25,613 nt of DNA from an uncultured Oscillospiraceae bacterium (GCA_900540295.1 UQFM01000019.1:1-25613); one strand, 5' to 3'. Counted from the stretch's first letter, positions 1-7,488 are shown. Numbers and translations are program-made. Notes: generated by a model not told the origin, from the sequence alone.

Positions 1-67
1 GGTGGACACCTCTAAGCAAAGCTTAGAAGCACCGACCGAGCCGGCAGGCGAGAACAGCGACCCCTAC
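1..67 (+). repeat. Branched family-A repeat, left end cut by the window
   Basis: This is the right-hand part of a repeat that also occurs at 7489-7585 and 16826-16917. It keeps the right arm of hairpin a (GGACACC, 4-10), all of hairpin b (TCTAAGC, loop AAA, GCTTAGA, 11-27), the closing arm GCACC (29-33) and the conserved tail running to CCCCTAC at 61-67. The left closing arm lies outside the window. No gene is visible here. Confidence 0.85.
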
Positions 68-102
68 AATTTGTAAATCAAATTTATTCTATGCAAATTT
101 TG

Positions 103-258
103 CGGACGGACAAGGATGTCCCTCCCTACGTGTGTATCAAATCCACCCTGTGCCGTGTGAGATTCTTCGCTAACGCGCAGAATGACAAGTCTGTGCGAAC
201 CGTAGGAGTCGACGACTCGGCGACCCGCAAACGGACAGCCGCAAGGGCTGTCCCTACG
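103..258. repeat. Cluster of family A and B repeats downstream of spoVT
   Basis: A family-A palindrome lies at 103-130 (GGACGGAC arm, ending TCCCTACG). A family-B unit lies at about 145-190 (GATTCTTCGC ... GCAGAATGACA). A tandem family-A pair lies at 201-258: a degenerate GACGACTCGGCG unit followed by GGACAGCC GCAA GGGCTGTCC and CTACG. Bases 259-332 show nothing recognisable. The open frames that cross this stretch read through the repeats and are not considered genes. Confidence 0.8.
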
Positions 259-332
259 ATATGCAAAACAACCGACCGCTCGTCGGGGCGCTTGCAAAAA
301 ATCGGTATGCTTCGGTTGTTGCCACACCCTGC

Positions 333-378
333 AAAAATCCCCGCATCGGCGAAAAAATCTGCCGATGCGGGGAAAAAC
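333..378 (-). terminator. Rho-independent terminator of spoVT, possibly bidirectional
   Basis: A perfect 12-bp stem, CCCCGCATCGGC (339-350) with GCCGATGCGGGG (361-372), has a 10-nt loop. On the minus strand it is followed by a U-rich tract (the A-run at 333-337). The plus-strand side also has an A-run turned T-run (373-377 on the other strand), so it could work both ways. It sits about 40 bp after the spoVT stop. Confidence 0.9.
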
Positions 379-413
379 TTTATTTATGCGGATAGGATTC
401 GGTGCTTTTGGGA

Positions 414-953
414 TTACTCTTCCATTTGCCTGCCGAGGAAAGACGCCGCGACCTGCAAAAGCTTTTGTTCCTCTTCGGTCGGCATGGAGCCGTCCTCGCG
501 CAGCATCAGCATCACCGCACCCGAAACGTCGCCGCCGCCGATAATCGGAAACGCCAGCGCCGCTTCTTTTTCATAGCCTGCAATCGGATACAGCGGCGGG
601 ATGTCGGGCGATGCGGCATAATTCACGCGGTCCTGCATCAGCGCTTCCAGCTCCTCGGTCACACGGCGTTCCATCAGGTCGCGCTTGGACGCACCCGAAA
701 CCGCAATCACGTGGTCGCGGTCGGTAATCAGCACAGGCAGTTCCGTGGCGCGGTTCAGCACCTCTGCATACTGATATGCCGTCTCCGACAGTTCCCCGAT
801 GGGGGAATACTTTTTAAAAATAACTTCGCCGTCCGCGGCGGTGTAAATCTCCAGCGGGTCACCCTCGCGGATACGCATGGTGCGGCGGATTTCTTTCGGA
901 ATGACGACGCGTCCGAGGTCGTCAATCCGTCTGACAATGCCTGTGGCTTTCAT
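414..953 (-). CDS. spoVT: Stage V sporulation protein T, AbrB-family regulator
   Basis: The protein has 179 residues, almost exactly the length of Bacillus subtilis SpoVT (178). Residues 1-50 form a SpoVT/AbrB swapped-hairpin DNA-binding domain, with the recognisable stretch GIVRRIDDLGRVVIPKEIRR. Residues 55-179 fit the GAF-like sensory domain that SpoVT has and AbrB/Abh lack. In spore formers SpoVT is a forespore regulator acting on genes of the sigma-G regulon. The ATG at 951-953 is preceded by a strong AGGAG about 9 nt upstream. The gene stands alone, with a strong terminator after it and a 430-bp repeat-bearing gap before it. I could not identify a convincing sigma-G promoter. Its presence implies an endospore-forming lineage. 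Confidence 0.95.
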   Translation of the reverse strand: MKATGIVRRIDDLGRVVIPKEIRRTMRIREGDPLEIYTAADGEVIFKKYSPIGELSETAYQYAEVLNRATELPVLITDRDHVIAVSGASKRDLMERRVTEELEALMQDRVNYAASPDIPPLYPIAGYEKEAALAFPIIGGGDVSGAVMLMLREDGSMPTEEEQKLLQVAASFLGRQMEE

Positions 954-1131
954 ATATAAATTCTCCTTTTTCGTGAAATTCTTCTATGCTATTGTCTGCA
1001 CAGTCGGAGAATTTATTCCGTTTTTTTGTTTTTTTATTTCGTATCGTTTTTTTGAAAATCATTCCTTTTTTGCACGAGCAAGAGAGGGTATCCGCACCCG
1101 AAAAACAGAACGCCGTTACCGTTTGCTTAAA

Positions 1132-1345
1132 TCTGTCATTCTGAGCGACAGCGAAGAATCTCACACGGCACAAAGTAAATTTGATACCCGCCCCCTACAG
1201 ATTGTGCATTGCCATTGGTTCGTGCAGATTTTGCGGACGGACGAGGTTACGGCTTCGCCATTACCCTTTTATCGCTTCGCGACATTTTCCCTAATAGGGA
1301 AATCTTCGTCCGTCCCTACGCGGGCGCGCAATGCGCGCCCCTACG
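1132..1345. repeat. Repeat cluster between spoVT and the amylase gene
   Basis: From left to right: a family-B unit at 1132-1180 (GTCATTCTGAGCGACAGCGA, then AGAATCTCACACGGCAC), a lone right half of family A at about 1186-1199 (CCGCCCCCTAC), the cloverleaf unit at 1233-1320 listed separately, and a simple family-A palindrome at 1321-1345 (GGGCGCGC AAT GCGCGCCCC TACG). The rest of the 430-bp gap (954-1131) is AT-rich spoVT leader with long T-runs and no gene. Confidence 0.8.
1233..1320. repeat. Cloverleaf-shaped family-A repeat
   Basis: A perfect 10-bp closing stem, GGACGGACGA (1235-1244) with TCGTCCGTCC (1306-1315), is followed by CTACG as in other family-A units. It encloses three hairpins: GGT.A.GGC/GCC.T.ACC around a TTC loop (1245-1265), TCGC/GCGA around TTC (1272-1282) and TTTCCC/GGGAAA around TAATA (1286-1302). 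Simple units with the same arms but short loops occur at 103-130 and 6726-6754. Confidence 0.75.
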
Positions 1346-1383
1346 ATTTGTGCGTTGCATTAAGATTGTGTGATTCTCTCGAT

Positions 1384-3255
1384 TTATTTCTCTTTCCTCA
1401 AAATCACACAGCCTGCGGCAGGGACGTGGACGAACGAGGTTACGGGCTTTCCGTGTAAAATTTCCTTTGTATGCTGCCAATGCTCGGGCAAATTATAGGC
1501 AATCTCCTGCTCGTTGCGGTTGGCGATAACCAAAACGGCTTCCGCGCCGTTTTCGCGCAAAAATGCAGTACAGCCGAGTACCGAGGATAAAAATGAAATC
1601 GTGCCGTCCTTTAAACACGAAAGACGGCGGCGCAGTGCGCCGAGCCGTTTGTAAAACGCCAAAAGCGTTTGATTTTCGCGTCCCCACGGGTAACATCCAC
1701 GGTTAAACGGGTCTTTGTAGCCCTGCAAGCCCGCCTCGTCCCCGTAATAGACCGACGGCACACCGGGCAGGGTATATTGCAGTACGGCGGCGAGCATTAA
1801 CAGCCGCTCCCCTTTTTTATATTCCGTTTCCGAAAGCATTTTTGTGCTTTGCCATTCGCGGTCGCGGTATTCACAGCTCTCCCCTGCGATTTTTGTAATC
1901 GCACGCTCTGTGTCGTGCGTCCCGATGTGATTCATCATCACATCGAGCGCAGGCTTCGGATAGTTTTCGACAATCTGCATTACGGATGTGTAAAACTGTT
2001 CGGCAATGCCATCCCGCGCAAAGGACAAAATCGCATTGGCAAACGGGTAATTCATCACGCTGTCGAGCTGACCGCCCAGCAGATACCGCCGCCGCACGCC
2101 GTATGCCCATTTTGTGGTCGCGTCTTCCCATACCTCGCCGAGCACCAGCGCGTCGGCTTTTTCCGTCTTCGCCGCACGCGTCAGCGCGTCGATAAACACA
2201 TCGGGCAATTCGTCGGCAACATCCAAACGCCAGCCTGCCGCGCCCGCGCGCAGCCATTTGCGGACAATGCCGTTTTCGCCTGTAATGAAATCGAGATACG
2301 CAGGGCTTTCCTCGTCCACCTCGGGCAGGGTTTCAAAGCCCCACCAGCTTTTGTAGCCGTTCGGATAATCGTAAAACGAATACCAAGTATAGTATGGGGA
2401 CGCCTCGGAATTATATGCGCCGAGCGTTTTGTAACGGTTTTCACGGTTAAAATACAGACTGTCGTCGCCCGTATGCGAGAAAACACCGTCCAAAATAATG
2501 CGAATCCCGTGCTTCTCGGCGGCGGCGCAAAGGGCTTCAAAATCCGTCTGCGTACCCAAAAGCGAATCGATTTTACTGTAATCCGCAGTGTTGTAACGGT
2601 GGTTGGAATGCGCTTCAAAAATCGGATTCAGATAAATACACGTTACGCCCAAAGCCTCAAGATAGGGCAGTTTTTCTGCAATACCGCGCAAGTCCCCGCC
2701 GAAATAGTCGTTATTGCGTACCACGCCCGCGCTGTCGGGGCGAAAATACGGCTGATTTTCGGTATCCGTACGCAAAATACGGTCAGACGGCACATTTTGT
2801 TTCGGCGCACCCGAATTATAAAATCGGTCGGGAAAAATCTGATAGATTACGCCGCCCTTGAGCCAGTCGGGCGTTTGATAATTTTTATCATACACGGTTA
2901 ACTGCCATTCCTCGCGCAAAGTGTTCGCGTTTGCCACCGCGCCCGCGCCGTCGCCGATATGGCAGACCGAACCGCGCCCCCAAGAGCTGTCGTAATCAAA
3001 ATGATAAAAATACAGCCCCTTTTCAGGGAGTGAAAAGGCAATATCCCAAATCTCGTGGTCATCGCCGTGCATCCCCGCCCAATACATCGGATATTCCGCC
3101 GTTTGTTCCCCATCTTTGGTGAGCAGCAGATACGCGCCCGAAATACAAAAAGAGCGCGGCAAAAGCAGACGCATTTTTACGGTTTCGTCTGTTTTTACAG
3201 CACCGAATATACTTTTGAAAAAGGAATCTCGGGAATGAAAGGGTAAAAAAGCCAT
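1384..3255 (-). CDS. Cytoplasmic GH13 alpha-glucan hydrolase (neopullulanase/maltodextrin-glucosidase type)
   Basis: The protein has 623 residues. An N-terminal beta-sandwich region (about 1-125) precedes a GH13 TIM barrel (about 135-530) and a C-terminal beta domain. The four GH13 signature regions are present: region I DGVFSHTG with D256 and H261, region II GWRLDVADE with nucleophile D345, region III GEVW with acid/base E374, and region IV HIGTHDTER with D448. Region I has Ser where Asn is usual (DGVFNH). There is no signal peptide, so it should act in the cytoplasm on imported or stored maltodextrins, hydrolysing alpha-1,4 and perhaps alpha-1,6 bonds. The architecture fits the GH13 subfamily 20 enzymes; exact specificity cannot be read. 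The ATG lies 2 nt after the stop of the glycosylase gene, so the two are probably co-transcribed and translationally coupled. Confidence 0.92.
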   Translation of the reverse strand: MAFLPFHSRDSFFKSIFGAVKTDETVKMRLLLPRSFCISGAYLLLTKDGEQTAEYPMYWAGMHGDDHEIWDIAFSLPEKGLYFYHFDYDSSWGRGSVCHIGDGAGAVANANTLREEWQLTVYDKNYQTPDWLKGGVIYQIFPDRFYNSGAPKQNVPSDRILRTDTENQPYFRPDSAGVVRNNDYFGGDLRGIAEKLPYLEALGVTCIYLNPIFEAHSNHRYNTADYSKIDSLLGTQTDFEALCAAAEKHGIRIILDGVFSHTGDDSLYFNRENRYKTLGAYNSEASPYYTWYSFYDYPNGYKSWWGFETLPEVDEESPAYLDFITGENGIVRKWLRAGAAGWRLDVADELPDVFIDALTRAAKTEKADALVLGEVWEDATTKWAYGVRRRYLLGGQLDSVMNYPFANAILSFARDGIAEQFYTSVMQIVENYPKPALDVMMNHIGTHDTERAITKIAGESCEYRDREWQSTKMLSETEYKKGERLLMLAAVLQYTLPGVPSVYYGDEAGLQGYKDPFNRGCYPWGRENQTLLAFYKRLGALRRRLSCLKDGTISFLSSVLGCTAFLRENGAEAVLVIANRNEQEIAYNLPEHWQHTKEILHGKPVTSFVHVPAAGCVILRKEK

Positions 3256-3257
3256 AG

Positions 3258-3830
3258 TTAATACGTTCTCTCACAAATTTCTTGAATTTTTTCACGCAGA
3301 GCAACAAAATCGGACAGCGCATCGCCTTTCTGCGCAGGATTGCGCAAAAGCGCCGCAGGGTGAAACGTACCCATTAAATAAAAGCCTTTGCGCTCGTAAA
3401 ATACGCCGTGTTCTTTTGTTACGCGGAAGCTCGGCGATATGATTTTCTGCGCCGCAATGCGCCCTAAGCATACAATAATTTTCGGATGCAACAGCTTCAT
3501 TTGTTCGCGCAGCCAGTGTTCGCACGCCGCCTGCTCCTCTTCGCGGGGGTCGCGGTTTTTCGGCGGACGGCATTTTACGATATTGGCAATATAAATATTT
3601 TTCTCGCGGGACAAATCAATATGCGTAAGGTATTTGTCCAACAGCTGACCGCCGCGCCCGACAAACGGTTCGCCTGTCAAATCCTCATTTTCGCCGGGAC
3701 CTTCGCCGACAAACAGCACCTCTGCCGACGGCACGCCCACACCGAACACAACGTTTGTGCGCGTTTCCGACAGCGGACAGTCCGTGCAGGAAAGACATTC
3801 TGTTTTCAAAGCGTCTAATGATTCATACAT
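3258..3830 (-). CDS. Family 4 uracil-DNA glycosylase with an iron-sulfur cluster
   Basis: The protein has 190 residues. It removes uracil from DNA, the first step of base-excision repair of deaminated cytosine. Motif 1 is GEGPGENED at 43-51, followed by GEPFVGRGGQLLD. The second motif is HPAALLR at 157-163. Four cysteines, C15, C18, C87 and C103, match the spacing of the 4Fe-4S ligands in family 4 enzymes (thermophile UDGa type), which separates it from the Ung family. The ATG at 3828-3830 has no clear Shine-Dalgarno sequence. It is followed after 2 nt by the GH13 gene. Family-A repeats at 3871-3976 separate it from parB upstream. Some relatives are annotated as phage-polymerase-related proteins; the motifs here support an active glycosylase. 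Confidence 0.93.
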   Translation of the reverse strand: MYESLDALKTECLSCTDCPLSETRTNVVFGVGVPSAEVLFVGEGPGENEDLTGEPFVGRGGQLLDKYLTHIDLSREKNIYIANIVKCRPPKNRDPREEEQAACEHWLREQMKLLHPKIIVCLGRIAAQKIISPSFRVTKEHGVFYERKGFYLMGTFHPAALLRNPAQKGDALSDFVALREKIQEICERTY

Positions 3831-3870
3831 TTTTCATTCGTACCACGCAAAATAAGATTTTTGAGTTTTT

Positions 3871-3976
3871 TGCGGGGCGCCGAGTCGACGCCCCTATAAT
3901 TTGCGGTTATTGCACATACCGTAGGGTCAGCCCTCGCGGCTGTCCGTTTTTCGGGCGAACACAGTCGCCCCTACGG
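3871..3976. repeat. Three family-A palindromes between parB and the glycosylase gene
   Basis: The units are GGGGCG...CGCCCCTATA at 3871-3899, a degenerate GTAGGG.CAGCC...GGCTGTCC unit at 3920-3947, and CGGGCGAAC ACA GTCGCCCCTACG at 3951-3976. They fill most of the 162-bp gap and end just before the parB stop. Confidence 0.8.
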
Positions 3977-3992
3977 AGTTTGCACAAGACCC

Positions 3993-4847
3993 TCAGTCCT
4001 CTTTAAACTCCTGTGCAAGCTTTTTCAAATCTTCTGTACCGAAAAATTCGATTTCGAGTGTGCCTCTGCCGCCTTTTTCGGTATACACCTTTACTTTTCT
4101 GCCCATCGCTTCGCTCAGCGCCAATTCGACCTCGTCATAGAAACGGTCGCGGGTTTTTGTTCGCTTTACAGGCGTTTTTTCCGTCTTGCCTGCACGCTTG
4201 CACAGGCGTTCTGTTTCACGGACGGAAATGCCGTTTTTCACAATCAGCTCCGCAATGCGCGAAAGCTCCGCCGCATCTTCCACTGACAGCAATGCACGCG
4301 CATGCCCCATGGAAACCTTGCCGTCTTTGACAAGCGCCGTAATTTCTTCGGGCAAGTGCAAAAGGCGCAGTGCATTGGTCACCGCCGTGCGGCTTTTGCC
4401 CACGCGTGCCGCCGCCTGTTCCTGCGTCAGCCCGAAAGAATCAATCAATCGCTTTAAGCCTTCGGCTTCCTCAATGGCATTCAAATCCTCACGCTGTAAA
4501 TTTTCAATCAGCGCAAAAATACTTTCTTCCTCATCACTCATCTCACGCACGGTTACGGGGACTTCCGTAAGTCCCGCCATACGCGCGGCACGGTACCGCC
4601 GTTCGCCTGCGACCAACCGATAACTGCCGTCCGCCATCGGGCGCACCAACAGCGGCTGAATTACGCCGTGTTCCCGAATGCTGTCCGAAAGTTCCGCAAG
4701 TGCCGCCGCATCAAAGGTTTTGCGCGGCTGTTCACGGTTCGGTTCGATTTCATCCACCGAAAGCGTAACCGCATTTTCCTCTACAGCGTTGTCAAAAAAG
4801 AGCGCGTCTACGCCCTTGCCGAGTCCGCCTTTTTTTGCTTTTGCCAT
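3993..4847 (-). CDS. parB: Chromosome-partitioning protein ParB (Spo0J)
   Basis: The protein has 284 residues and binds parS, loads as a CTP-dependent DNA clamp, spreads, and recruits SMC and ParA near the origin. The N-terminal ParA-interacting stretch starts KGGLGKGVDALF. The CTP-binding ParB box GERRYRAAR is at 81-89 and ENLQRED at 115-121. The helix-turn-helix region is about 137-163, followed by SMGHARALL (179-187), typical of true ParB rather than Noc. The C-terminal dimerisation domain is about 235-284. The ATG is preceded by AGAGGAAAA. It is the last gene of a parA-lipoprotein-parB operon and starts 15 nt after the lipoprotein gene. Two perfect parS sites, its expected targets, lie in this window at 6929-6944 and 9673-9688. 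Confidence 0.97.
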   Translation of the reverse strand: MAKAKKGGLGKGVDALFFDNAVEENAVTLSVDEIEPNREQPRKTFDAAALAELSDSIREHGVIQPLLVRPMADGSYRLVAGERRYRAARMAGLTEVPVTVREMSDEEESIFALIENLQREDLNAIEEAEGLKRLIDSFGLTQEQAAARVGKSRTAVTNALRLLHLPEEITALVKDGKVSMGHARALLSVEDAAELSRIAELIVKNGISVRETERLCKRAGKTEKTPVKRTKTRDRFYDEVELALSEAMGRKVKVYTEKGGRGTLEIEFFGTEDLKKLAQEFKED

Positions 4848-4862
4848 AACTGTTTTCCTCTC

Positions 4863-5489
4863 TTATACTGCCCGACGGTATGCCTCGGCTTCTTCCGTAT
4901 ATTCCTGTTCAAAATAGCCCGCTTCTGTATATGTCACCGCATAATTGTCTATATCTATCTCCGATAAAAGGATATAAACATTGTCCTGTTTCCAAATATG
5001 GTTGCGGTAGTTTCCTTTATGCAGTGCCTGCTTGCCGTAGCGCGTATCAAACAGTGCCACAGCTTCTGCGGTATTCAACCCGTCCGACGGCGTATTACAG
5101 CGGAACTGCATCTGTTCCAACAAATCCGACTCTGCCGAATACATAAAAATGACAGATTTATCCGTAGCAAAATGGATAAATGCGCCTGAAAGGTTTTCAG
5201 AAAAGTTTTTGCGGCCCTCACGCACGGTAACCTCGCGCACCTGCCCGATGGCAGCCTGTGTCTCGGCAAGCGTCATCCCCATTTTAATGTACGGTGCAAA
5301 AGAAAACAGGCTCTGCGACACATCCGTCTGCGGTTCGGTGGAATCAGGCTCGGAAGACACCGCTGACTCTGCTTCGGTCGGCGGCTGCTCTGTCTTTATG
5401 AACTCACGCGGTCCGCAGCCGGCAAAAACCGACAGGCAGAACACACAAAGCAACAAAACACAGATGCCTTTTTTAAAATTTTGATTCAT
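4863..5489 (-). CDS. Small lipoprotein of unknown function between parA and parB
   Basis: The protein has 208 residues. It has a lipoprotein signal peptide: basic NQNFKKG, a hydrophobic core from about residue 9, and a lipobox VFAGC with the lipidated Cys at 25. A Pro/Glu/Ser-rich, low-complexity linker follows (about 30-58), then a folded domain from about 60. Its KMGMTLAETQAAIGQ segment resembles the start of SmpA/OmlA-like beta-lactamase-inhibitor folds; this is only a resemblance. It should sit on the outer face of the cytoplasmic membrane. I chose the ATG at 5487-5489, placed 5 nt after a GGTGA. An upstream GTG at 5496-5498 overlaps the parA stop and would give 211 residues. I do not recognise the family. 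Its place between parA and parB is unusual, and it is probably co-transcribed with them. Confidence 0.85.
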   Translation of the reverse strand: MNQNFKKGICVLLLCVFCLSVFAGCGPREFIKTEQPPTEAESAVSSEPDSTEPQTDVSQSLFSFAPYIKMGMTLAETQAAIGQVREVTVREGRKNFSENLSGAFIHFATDKSVIFMYSAESDLLEQMQFRCNTPSDGLNTAEAVALFDTRYGKQALHKGNYRNHIWKQDNVYILLSEIDIDNYAVTYTEAGYFEQEYTEEAEAYRRAV

Positions 5490-5494
5490 ATATA

Positions 5495-6259
5495 TCACCG
5501 CTGTTTCTTTAAAAATTCCTCGGCGAACGCCGTGTAGGACAGCGCGCCCTTGGAATTTCGGTCATAGTACATCACGGGTTCGCCGAAGCTCGGTGCTTCG
5601 GACAGACGCACATTGCGCGGAATCGTCGTGCTGTAAACTTTTTTCGGGAAGAACTTTTTCACTTCTTCGACCACCTGCGCCGTCAGGTTCAGCCGACCGT
5701 CATACATGGTTAAAAGCACGCCTTCCAATTCAATATGCGGATTGTAAAGCCGTTTAATCTGCCGCACGGTGGTCATCAACTGTGCCAACCCCTCCAAGGC
5801 GTAGTATTCACACTGAATCGGGACCAAAAACGTGTCGCTCGCGCAAAGCGCGTTGATGGTAATCAGCCCCAACGAAGGCGGACAGTCTAAAAACACATAG
5901 TCATACTGTTCCCAAACACTTGCCAATGCGGATTTCAAACGGCTTTCGCGATGCTCCAGCGCAATCATCTCTACTTCCGCGCCCGCAAGGTTAATATCCG
6001 ACGGCATAATATCTACATTTTTAAATTTTGTATGTAAAATCGCTTCAGCGGCGGGTTCGTCGTTAATCAATACATCATATGCCGCCGTTTTAATTGCGCG
6101 TTTGTTGATTCCGTAGCCGCTGGTGGTATTGCCCTGCGGGTCGATGTCACAAATCAGCACTTTTTTGCCGAGCGCGCCGACTGCGGCGGAAAGATTAACA
6201 GCCGTCGTCGTTTTACCTACGCCGCCCTTTTGATTTATAATCGAAACGGTTTTTGCCAT
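5495..6259 (-). CDS. parA: Chromosome-partitioning ATPase ParA (Soj)
   Basis: The protein has 254 residues. It is a Walker-type ATPase that works with ParB in origin segregation and, in Bacillus, tunes DnaA activity. The deviant Walker A motif QKGGVGKTTT is at 10-19, Walker A' DIDPQGNTT at 38-46, and Walker B YVFLDCPPS at 121-129. The C-terminal TTIPRNVRLSEAPSFGEPV is typical of Soj/ParA and carries DNA-binding arginines. I chose the ATG at 6257-6259 because MAKTVSIINQ is the family N-terminus and GGAG lies 10 nt upstream; the open frame extends 14 codons further without support. The stop overlaps the possible GTG start of the lipoprotein gene. No N-terminal DNA-binding extension is present, as expected of a chromosomal ParA. 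Confidence 0.97.
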   Translation of the reverse strand: MAKTVSIINQKGGVGKTTTAVNLSAAVGALGKKVLICDIDPQGNTTSGYGINKRAIKTAAYDVLINDEPAAEAILHTKFKNVDIMPSDINLAGAEVEMIALEHRESRLKSALASVWEQYDYVFLDCPPSLGLITINALCASDTFLVPIQCEYYALEGLAQLMTTVRQIKRLYNPHIELEGVLLTMYDGRLNLTAQVVEEVKKFFPKKVYSTTIPRNVRLSEAPSFGEPVMYYDRNSKGALSYTAFAEEFLKKQR

Positions 6260-6291
6260 TCCCCGTTCACTCCAAATTCCGTAATAGAAAA

Positions 6292-6320
6292 AGTATAGCA
6301 CAATAAGGGGTAAAAAGAAA
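6292..6320 (-). promoter_or_regulatory. Possible sigma-A promoter of the parA operon
   Basis: On the minus strand a -10 box TATACT (6292-6297) is preceded at 17 nt by TTTCTT (6315-6320), a weak -35. It lies 33 bp from the parA start codon. The -10 is good; the -35 matches only in part. Confidence 0.4.
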
Positions 6321-6394
6321 GGTTTTTTTCATTTTTCGTTTCATTCGCGCCCGATAAACGCCGTATATTGCAATGTGTGGTTTTGTGTAACTCT

Positions 6395-6870
6395 GCCCAG
6401 TGCTGTGTAAGATTCTTCGCTGACGCGCAGAATGACAAGTCTGTACAAACTGCGTAGGGGCGGATGCCATCATCCGCCCGAGCAAATCAGAAAATTTGTG
6501 CAATGTGAGATTCTTCGCTCCGCTCAGAATGACAGATTTTCACAAATTCGTAGGGGGCGACGACCTCGGTGCCCCGCAAACGGACAGCTGCGAGGGCTGT
6601 CCCTACGATGTGCAAAACAATTGCCCAACTCGTAGGGGCGATTCACAAAGACTCCCTTGTCAAAGGGAGGGGGACCGCGTCAGCGGTGGAGGGATTCTGC
6701 GCCCGCCAAAGTCTGATGAAATTTCGCGGACGGACGGGGACGTCCGTCCCTACGCGCGTATTCAATTCATTTTGTGACGTGGGAGATTCTTCGCTCCCCC
6801 CAGAATGACAGATTTATACGGAATCCGTAGGGGCGACGTTTTCGCCTGCTGGTGGCATCCTCGGCAGCCC
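6395..6870. repeat. Dense cluster of family A, B and C repeats upstream of parA
   Basis: Units: B at 6395-6441; A at 6452-6480 (GTAGGGGCGGATG CCAT CATCCGCCC); B at 6501-6536; tandem A at 6549-6608; an interrupted A at 6629-6704, whose arms GTAGGGGCG and CGCCC enclose a family-C unit (6648-6694: CTCCCTT/AAAGGGAG, ACCGC/GCGGT, GGAGGGA); A at 6726-6754 (GGACGGACG GGGA CGTCCGTCC CTACG); B at 6778-6810; and a degenerate A at about 6826-6870. No gene is seen. Confidence 0.8.
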
Positions 6871-7190
6871 CGATAGATTGTCTACCTTTTTCTTACACGC
6901 CTTCGGTGGCAAAAGCACAGCAAGCAGATGTTCCACGTGAAACATTCTCTGTTGCGCTGTGCTATCGAAAAAATGTGCACAGAAAGCAGGGGGAATGCGG
7001 ATAACTCTCCCCTGTTTCGTGATTTTCCGTTAAAATGCGAAACAGCGACTGAGCCGTAGCCCAATCGCTGTTTCGCTGTGGATGTGGGGTGTGAAAGAGA
7101 AGGATATGGATATTTAAAACGGGTCGGCAACAGGGGTGGCTGCCGCCCACGTTTTACAGTGTCAACCGCATTCCGCGGGGTAGATAGATT
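6871..7190. other. Unique (non-repeat) segment with parS, a long hairpin and DnaA-box-like sites
   Basis: This 320-bp stretch lies between two repeat clusters and shares nothing obvious with them. It holds a perfect parS (6929-6944), a perfect 12-bp inverted repeat GCGAAACAGCGA (7037-7048) and TCGCTGTTTCGC (7065-7076) around a 16-nt loop, TGCGGATAA (6996-7004, one mismatch to a DnaA box) and TGTGGATGT (7077-7085, two mismatches). No convincing coding region is present. Confidence 0.5.
6929..6944. other. parS site (ParB-binding centromere)
   Basis: TGTTCCACGTGAAACA matches the Bacillus/Clostridium parS consensus in all 16 positions. It is about 670 bp upstream of parA, between the noc-like gene and parA. 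Confidence 0.93.
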
Positions 7191-7228
7191 GGAAAAATTT
7201 TTATTTTTGCGTCTCTTCGCGACTCCCG

Positions 7229-7445
7229 TTTTCGGGTGATTTGTGAATCGCCCCTACACGGCACATGCAAATTTGTCATTCTGAGCGCAGCGAAGAATCT
7301 CACACGGCACAGGGTGAATTTGAAGTTTGCTCGGGCGGGCATGGAAACCCGCCCCTACGGTTGGTGAAAAATTGCTCGGGCGCGCGATGCACGCCCCTAC
7401 GGATTGTGCGGATTTTCACGGGCGCTTCGTGAAGCGCCCCTACAA
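7229..7445. repeat. Cluster of family A and B repeats downstream of the noc-like gene
   Basis: A right half of family A lies at 7237-7258 (GATTTGTGAATCGCCCCTAC). A family-B unit lies at 7272-7318 (GTCATTCTGAGCGCAGCGAA, then GAATCTCACACGGCAC). Three simple family-A units follow at 7331-7359 (GGGCGGGCATGGAAACCCGCCCC), 7374-7401 (GGGCGCGCGATGCACGCCCC) and 7417-7445 (GGGCGCTTCGTGAAGCGCCCC), each ending in CTAC. Confidence 0.8.
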
Positions 7446-7488
7446 GGGTTACGTAAAATCATTGATTTTGCACAAAATCCGACTTTGC

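Noticed and set aside
91..576. 161-residue open frame across the repeats left of spoVT, and similar frames in other gaps
   Set aside because: They are translations of the repeats (for example stretches such as VRFFANAQNDK from family B) and overlap real genes or terminators.
705..714. CACGTG in spoVT as a further parS
   Set aside because: Only the central six bases match; the TGTTTC/GAAACA arms are absent.
954..1080. Sigma-G promoter for spoVT
   Set aside because: GAATA and CAATAGC-like hexamers exist but spacing and sequence fit poorly; no call made.
7037..7076. Terminator
   Set aside because: The 12-bp stem is strong but has a 16-nt loop and no T-run on either side.
6882..7130. Small protein encoded across the parS upstream of parA (including a frame beginning MFHVEH at 6945 on the minus strand)
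   Set aside because: The MFHVEH start is created by the parS sequence itself, there is no ribosome site, and neither frame resembles a protein.
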